A stretch of DNA of 64,000 nt from Cyclobacterium lianum (GTDB lineage: Bacteria; Bacteroidota; Bacteroidia; Cytophagales; Cyclobacteriaceae): NCBI RefSeq assembly GCF_900143075.1, contig NZ_FRCY01000008.1, forward strand, positions 62,001 through 126,000. Reading direction: 5' to 3'. Made by a program: the position numbers and the translations under genes. Below the pieces are notes generated by a model. It saw only the letters and a program-made list of their open reading frames with translations. It was not told the DNA's origin and did not search any database. This document shows, piece after piece, positions 61,399-64,000 of the stretch (within the stretch, counting starts at the first letter, position 1; each line of letters begins with the position of its first letter).

Positions 61399-62796
61399 AT
61401 GTCTTCAACAAAATTTGATGTCATTGTGCTGGGCAGTGGTCCAGGAGGTTATGTAGCAGCAATCCGTGCCTCTCAACTGGGGCTGAAAGTGGCTGTGGTA
61501 GAGGCTGAAGAACTGGGAGGTATTTGTCTCAACTGGGGTTGTATCCCTACCAAGGCCCTGATCAAAAGTGCCCAGGTGTTTGAATACATCAACCATGCTT
61601 CAGATTACGGCATTTCTGTGAACAAGGCAAGTGTCAAGTTTGAAGACATGATCAAAAGAAGCCGCGATGTAGCCAATGGCATGAGCAAAGGTGTTCAGTT
61701 TTTGATGAAGAAGAATAAAATTGAGCAACTCCTCGGCTGGGGAAAGGTGAAGCCCGGAAAAAAGGTGGAAGTGGAAGACAAGGACGGTAAGAAAACCGAA
61801 TACAGCGCGGATCATATCATCATCGCCACAGGCGGCAGGTCCAAAGAGCTACCGGCACTGAAAATTGATAACAAGAAGATTGTCGGTTATCGCAAGGCTA
61901 TGACACTGGACAAAATGCCTAAAAAGATGGTGGTCGTGGGCTCGGGTGCCATTGGAGTTGAATTTGCCTATGTGTACAGTTCCATAGGAGTGGAAGTCAC
62001 CATAGTGGAATTTCTCGACCGCATTGTGCCTAATGAAGATGAGGAAGTATCCAAAGCCCTGGAGAAAATCTACAAGAAAAAAGGGATAAAGGTCATGACC
62101 AGTGCAGAGGTGACGCAGGTAGATACCAAGGGATCTGGCTGTAAGGTGACCGTAAAGACGAAAGAGGGAGAGGAAAAAATCGATTGTGACCTGGTGCTTT
62201 CTGCTGTGGGTGTGGTATCCAATGTGGAAAATTGTGGTTTGGAAGATGTTGGCATCCTGGTAGACAAGGGTAAAATCAAGGTAGATGAATATTACAATAC
62301 CAATATGCCCGGATACTATGCCATAGGAGATGTGGTCGCAGGTCCTGCCCTGGCGCATGTGGCCTCTGCTGAGGGCATCATTTGTGTGGAAAAGATTGCA
62401 GGTGAAAATCCCGAGCCTTTGGATTACAACAATATCCCCGGTTGTACCTATTGTTTGCCCGAAATCTCATCTGTGGGCTATACGGAGGCAAAAGCCAAAG
62501 AAGCGGGATATGAACTGAAAATTGGTAAATTTCCCTTTTCGGCTTCAGGTAAGGCTTCTGCAGCCGGGGCAAAGGATGGCTTTGTAAAGCTTATTTTTGA
62601 TGCCAGGTACGGAGAGCTGCTGGGAGCACACATGATAGGCTACAATGTCACCGAAATGATAGCCGAGATTGTGGCCATCAGAAAGCTGGAGACTACGGGC
62701 CATGAATTGATCAAGACAGTTCACCCGCATCCCACCATGTCAGAAGCCGTGATGGAGGCTGCTGCCGCAGCATATGGTGAAGTGATACACCTTTAA
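61399..62796 (+). CDS. lpdA: Dihydrolipoyl dehydrogenase
   Basis: A 465-residue FAD/NAD flavoprotein. FAD site VLGSGPGGYVAAIRASQLG at the N-terminus, redox disulfide CLNWGC (Cys43, Cys48), NAD site VVGSGAIGVEFAYVYSSIG near 180, and the catalytic His-Glu pair in HPHPTMSEAV near the C-terminus. It reoxidises dihydrolipoyl groups of pyruvate or 2-oxoglutarate dehydrogenase or the glycine cleavage system. The E1 and E2 genes are not in the window. The TrpGlyCys spacing (CLNWGC rather than CLNVGC) is a minor variant. Confidence 0.95.
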   Translation: MSSTKFDVIVLGSGPGGYVAAIRASQLGLKVAVVEAEELGGICLNWGCIPTKALIKSAQVFEYINHASDYGISVNKASVKFEDMIKRSRDVANGMSKGVQFLMKKNKIEQLLGWGKVKPGKKVEVEDKDGKKTEYSADHIIIATGGRSKELPALKIDNKKIVGYRKAMTLDKMPKKMVVVGSGAIGVEFAYVYSSIGVEVTIVEFLDRIVPNEDEEVSKALEKIYKKKGIKVMTSAEVTQVDTKGSGCKVTVKTKEGEEKIDCDLVLSAVGVVSNVENCGLEDVGILVDKGKIKVDEYYNTNMPGYYAIGDVVAGPALAHVASAEGIICVEKIAGENPEPLDYNNIPGCTYCLPEISSVGYTEAKAKEAGYELKIGKFPFSASGKASAAGAKDGFVKLIFDARYGELLGAHMIGYNVTEMIAEIVAIRKLETTGHELIKTVHPHPTMSEAVMEAAAAAYGEVIHL

Positions 62797-62854
62797 GCAC
62801 TGCTTTGGGGAAGCGCAGAAAATTGAAACCGTCAACTACTGACCAACAGGTTTT

Positions 62855-63388
62855 TTGGAAGAACATGCATTGATACAGGGGCTCAGGGCCAGAGACAGAC
62901 AGGTTCAGGAATATTTGTACGAAAAATATTCCGGTGCTTTGTTTGGCATTATCTGCCGGATCATTTATGATGCGGATCTGGCAGAGGAAGTGTTTCACGA
63001 CGCCTTCCTGAAGATCAACCAAAAGATCGATAGCTACGACCCCGCCAAGGGGCGACTGTATACATGGATGGCCAATATTTGCCGGAATTCGGCGATCGAT
63101 AAAACGAGGTCCAAAGAATTTTCAAAAAGCAGTAAGACCAATACCATAGATGATTACGTATATGCTATGGAAAGCGGGTCAGACACAGCAGCGGCAGTGG
63201 ATGGAATCGGCGTCAGGGAATTGATGGAAGATCTGAACGAGGAGCAAAGATTTATTATGGAATGTATCTATTTCAAAGGCTACACCCATACCGAAGTAGC
63301 CGAAAAATACAACATTCCTCTGGGGACAGTTAAATCCAGGGTCCGGTCCGCGATCAATGTGTTGAAAAAGAAAGCTGATATAATCTAG
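62855..63388 (+). CDS. ECF-type RNA polymerase sigma factor, TTG start
   Basis: A 177-residue sigma-70 factor with region 2 (AEEVFHDAFLKINQKIDSYDPAKGRLYTWMANICRNSAID) and region 4 (RFIMECIYFKGYTHTEVAEKYNIPLGTVKSRVRSAINVLKKK). No region 1 or 3, as in ECF sigmas. The only start compatible with region 2 is TTG at 62855, because a stop lies 15 bases upstream in frame and no ATG or GTG comes before the conserved region. It overlaps its anti-sigma gene by one base (TAGTG). It probably controls an envelope response. Confidence 0.9.
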   Translation: MEEHALIQGLRARDRQVQEYLYEKYSGALFGIICRIIYDADLAEEVFHDAFLKINQKIDSYDPAKGRLYTWMANICRNSAIDKTRSKEFSKSSKTNTIDDYVYAMESGSDTAAAVDGIGVRELMEDLNEEQRFIMECIYFKGYTHTEVAEKYNIPLGTVKSRVRSAINVLKKKADII

Positions 63389-64000
63389 TGGATATCCAAA
63401 ACTACATATCGTCCGGAAAATTGGAGCTTTTCGTTTTGGGTGACCTCAACGAAACGGAGCAGCAGGAAGTACTTTCCATGGCCAGGAAATATCCTGAAAT
63501 ACAGGAAGAGCTAAAGGCCATAGAAGCTGCCATGTTTGCCTTTGACAAAGCTTCCGGAAAGAAGCCCTCTGCGGAAGTAAAAGATAGAATTTTCTCCAGC
63601 CTTGAAGCTTCCCTTCCCGCTCAGGAGTCTCCGGACCGGCCTGGTCGGCCGGAATCTGTGGAAAAGGAAGTAAAACTATATCCCGGAGCAAATCCATGGA
63701 AACCTTTTGCAGTGGCTGCTTCCCTTACTGCGGTATTGGCGATAGCTGCTGCCGCTTATTTTGCTTACAGCTATTTTGACGCGGAGGAAAGGTATGCAGT
63801 GGCACTGGAGCAAAACGCCATTCTGGCCGATGATGCCCGGAGCAATCAGGTCAGGTTTGATGAGCTGGATCAAAGTATGGAGCGCTTGCTCTCCGGTAAT
63901 TTTGAACGGATTCCAATGAAGGGAGAGGGACTTCCCATGCAGGAAGATGCCCTTGTGGATGTATTCTGGGATAAAGAGAGTAGTGAAGTACTGCTTTCGG
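63388..64000 (+). CDS. Anti-sigma factor, RskA-like (runs off window end)
   Basis: The first ~204 codons of an anti-sigma factor, opened by GTG 63388, which shares its G with the sigma stop codon. The start reads VDIQNYISSGKLELFVLGDLNETEQQEVLSMARKYPEI, the N-terminal zinc-less anti-sigma domain that binds the sigma factor; one membrane helix is at about 108-124 (PFAVAASLTAVLAIAAAAYFAYSYF). After it the periplasmic RskA-type domain begins (VDVFWDKESSEVLL) and is cut by the window end. It holds the ECF sigma at the membrane until a signal triggers its degradation. Confidence 0.87.
   Translation, partial: MDIQNYISSGKLELFVLGDLNETEQQEVLSMARKYPEIQEELKAIEAAMFAFDKASGKKPSAEVKDRIFSSLEASLPAQESPDRPGRPESVEKEVKLYPGANPWKPFAVAASLTAVLAIAAAAYFAYSYFDAEERYAVALEQNAILADDARSNQVRFDELDQSMERLLSGNFERIPMKGEGLPMQEDALVDVFWDKESSEVLLS

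Noticed and set aside
1-64000. CRISPR array expected from the presence of cas6
   Set aside because: No regularly spaced direct repeats of 25-40 bases were seen in any spacer; the repeats at 51-59 kb are short palindromes without regular spacing.

Overview
The window looks like a chromosomal segment of an aerobic member of the Bacteroidota, probably order Cytophagales. The evidence is a type IX secretion plug protein, GWxTD and DUF2723 proteins, a two-component propeller kinase, and promoters of the Bacteroidota form TTTG-N17-20-TAnnTTTG. The lineage is inferred from gene families; the genus cannot be named from the sequence alone. I see one tRNA, no rRNA, no CRISPR array, no insertion sequence and no prophage.

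Layout. 0-7 kb: the 3' end of ychF, a stand-alone cas6, then leftward genes for the T9SS plug, an ABC-F ATPase, an aldose epimerase, tRNA-Leu(GAG), a GNAT enzyme and ogt. 7-12 kb: a leftward operon for a 2-oxoacid:ferredoxin oxidoreductase (korAB) with a GltD-like flavoprotein/ferredoxin partner. 12-21 kb: a SprT-like protease, the rmuC/rlmB/GWxTD operon, a methyltransferase and a large DUF2723 membrane glycosyltransferase. 21-27 kb: a homoserine-dehydrogenase-like SAF protein, a TPR protein, an Lrp regulator, and a Nudix/MATE/SDR run. 27-34 kb: a PhoPQ-activated-pathogenicity-related protein and a three-gene cassette of planctomycete-type cytochrome, DUF1552 and DUF1592 proteins. 34-42 kb: sucD, a propeller sensor kinase, a receiver-first kinase with an altered H-box, and an ABC exporter-type pair with a histidine-rich periplasmic domain followed by a DUF3299-like protein. 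42-50 kb: a class IV aminotransferase, a small lipoprotein, a cytochrome c/SCO/HemJ-like group, dnaA, a TIGR00341 protein and OsmC. 50-59 kb: a CPBP protease and a surface-polysaccharide initiation cluster (MraY/WecA-like transferase, PglE-, PglC-, PglD- and PglF-like enzymes, Wzi). 59-64 kb: an exported RraA-like protein, fabG, lpdA, an ECF sigma factor and the start of its anti-sigma factor, which runs off the window.

How the genes work together. Central carbon and redox functions (KorAB, SucD, LpdA) are spread through the window. Envelope functions dominate elsewhere: secretion, surface glycan, lipoproteins and periplasmic cytochromes. The most interesting parts are the His-rich ABC/DUF3299-like module, the planctomycete-type cytochrome cassette, the orphan Cas6, and a family of short GGATT-NNN-AATCC palindromes in three spacers around the polysaccharide genes.
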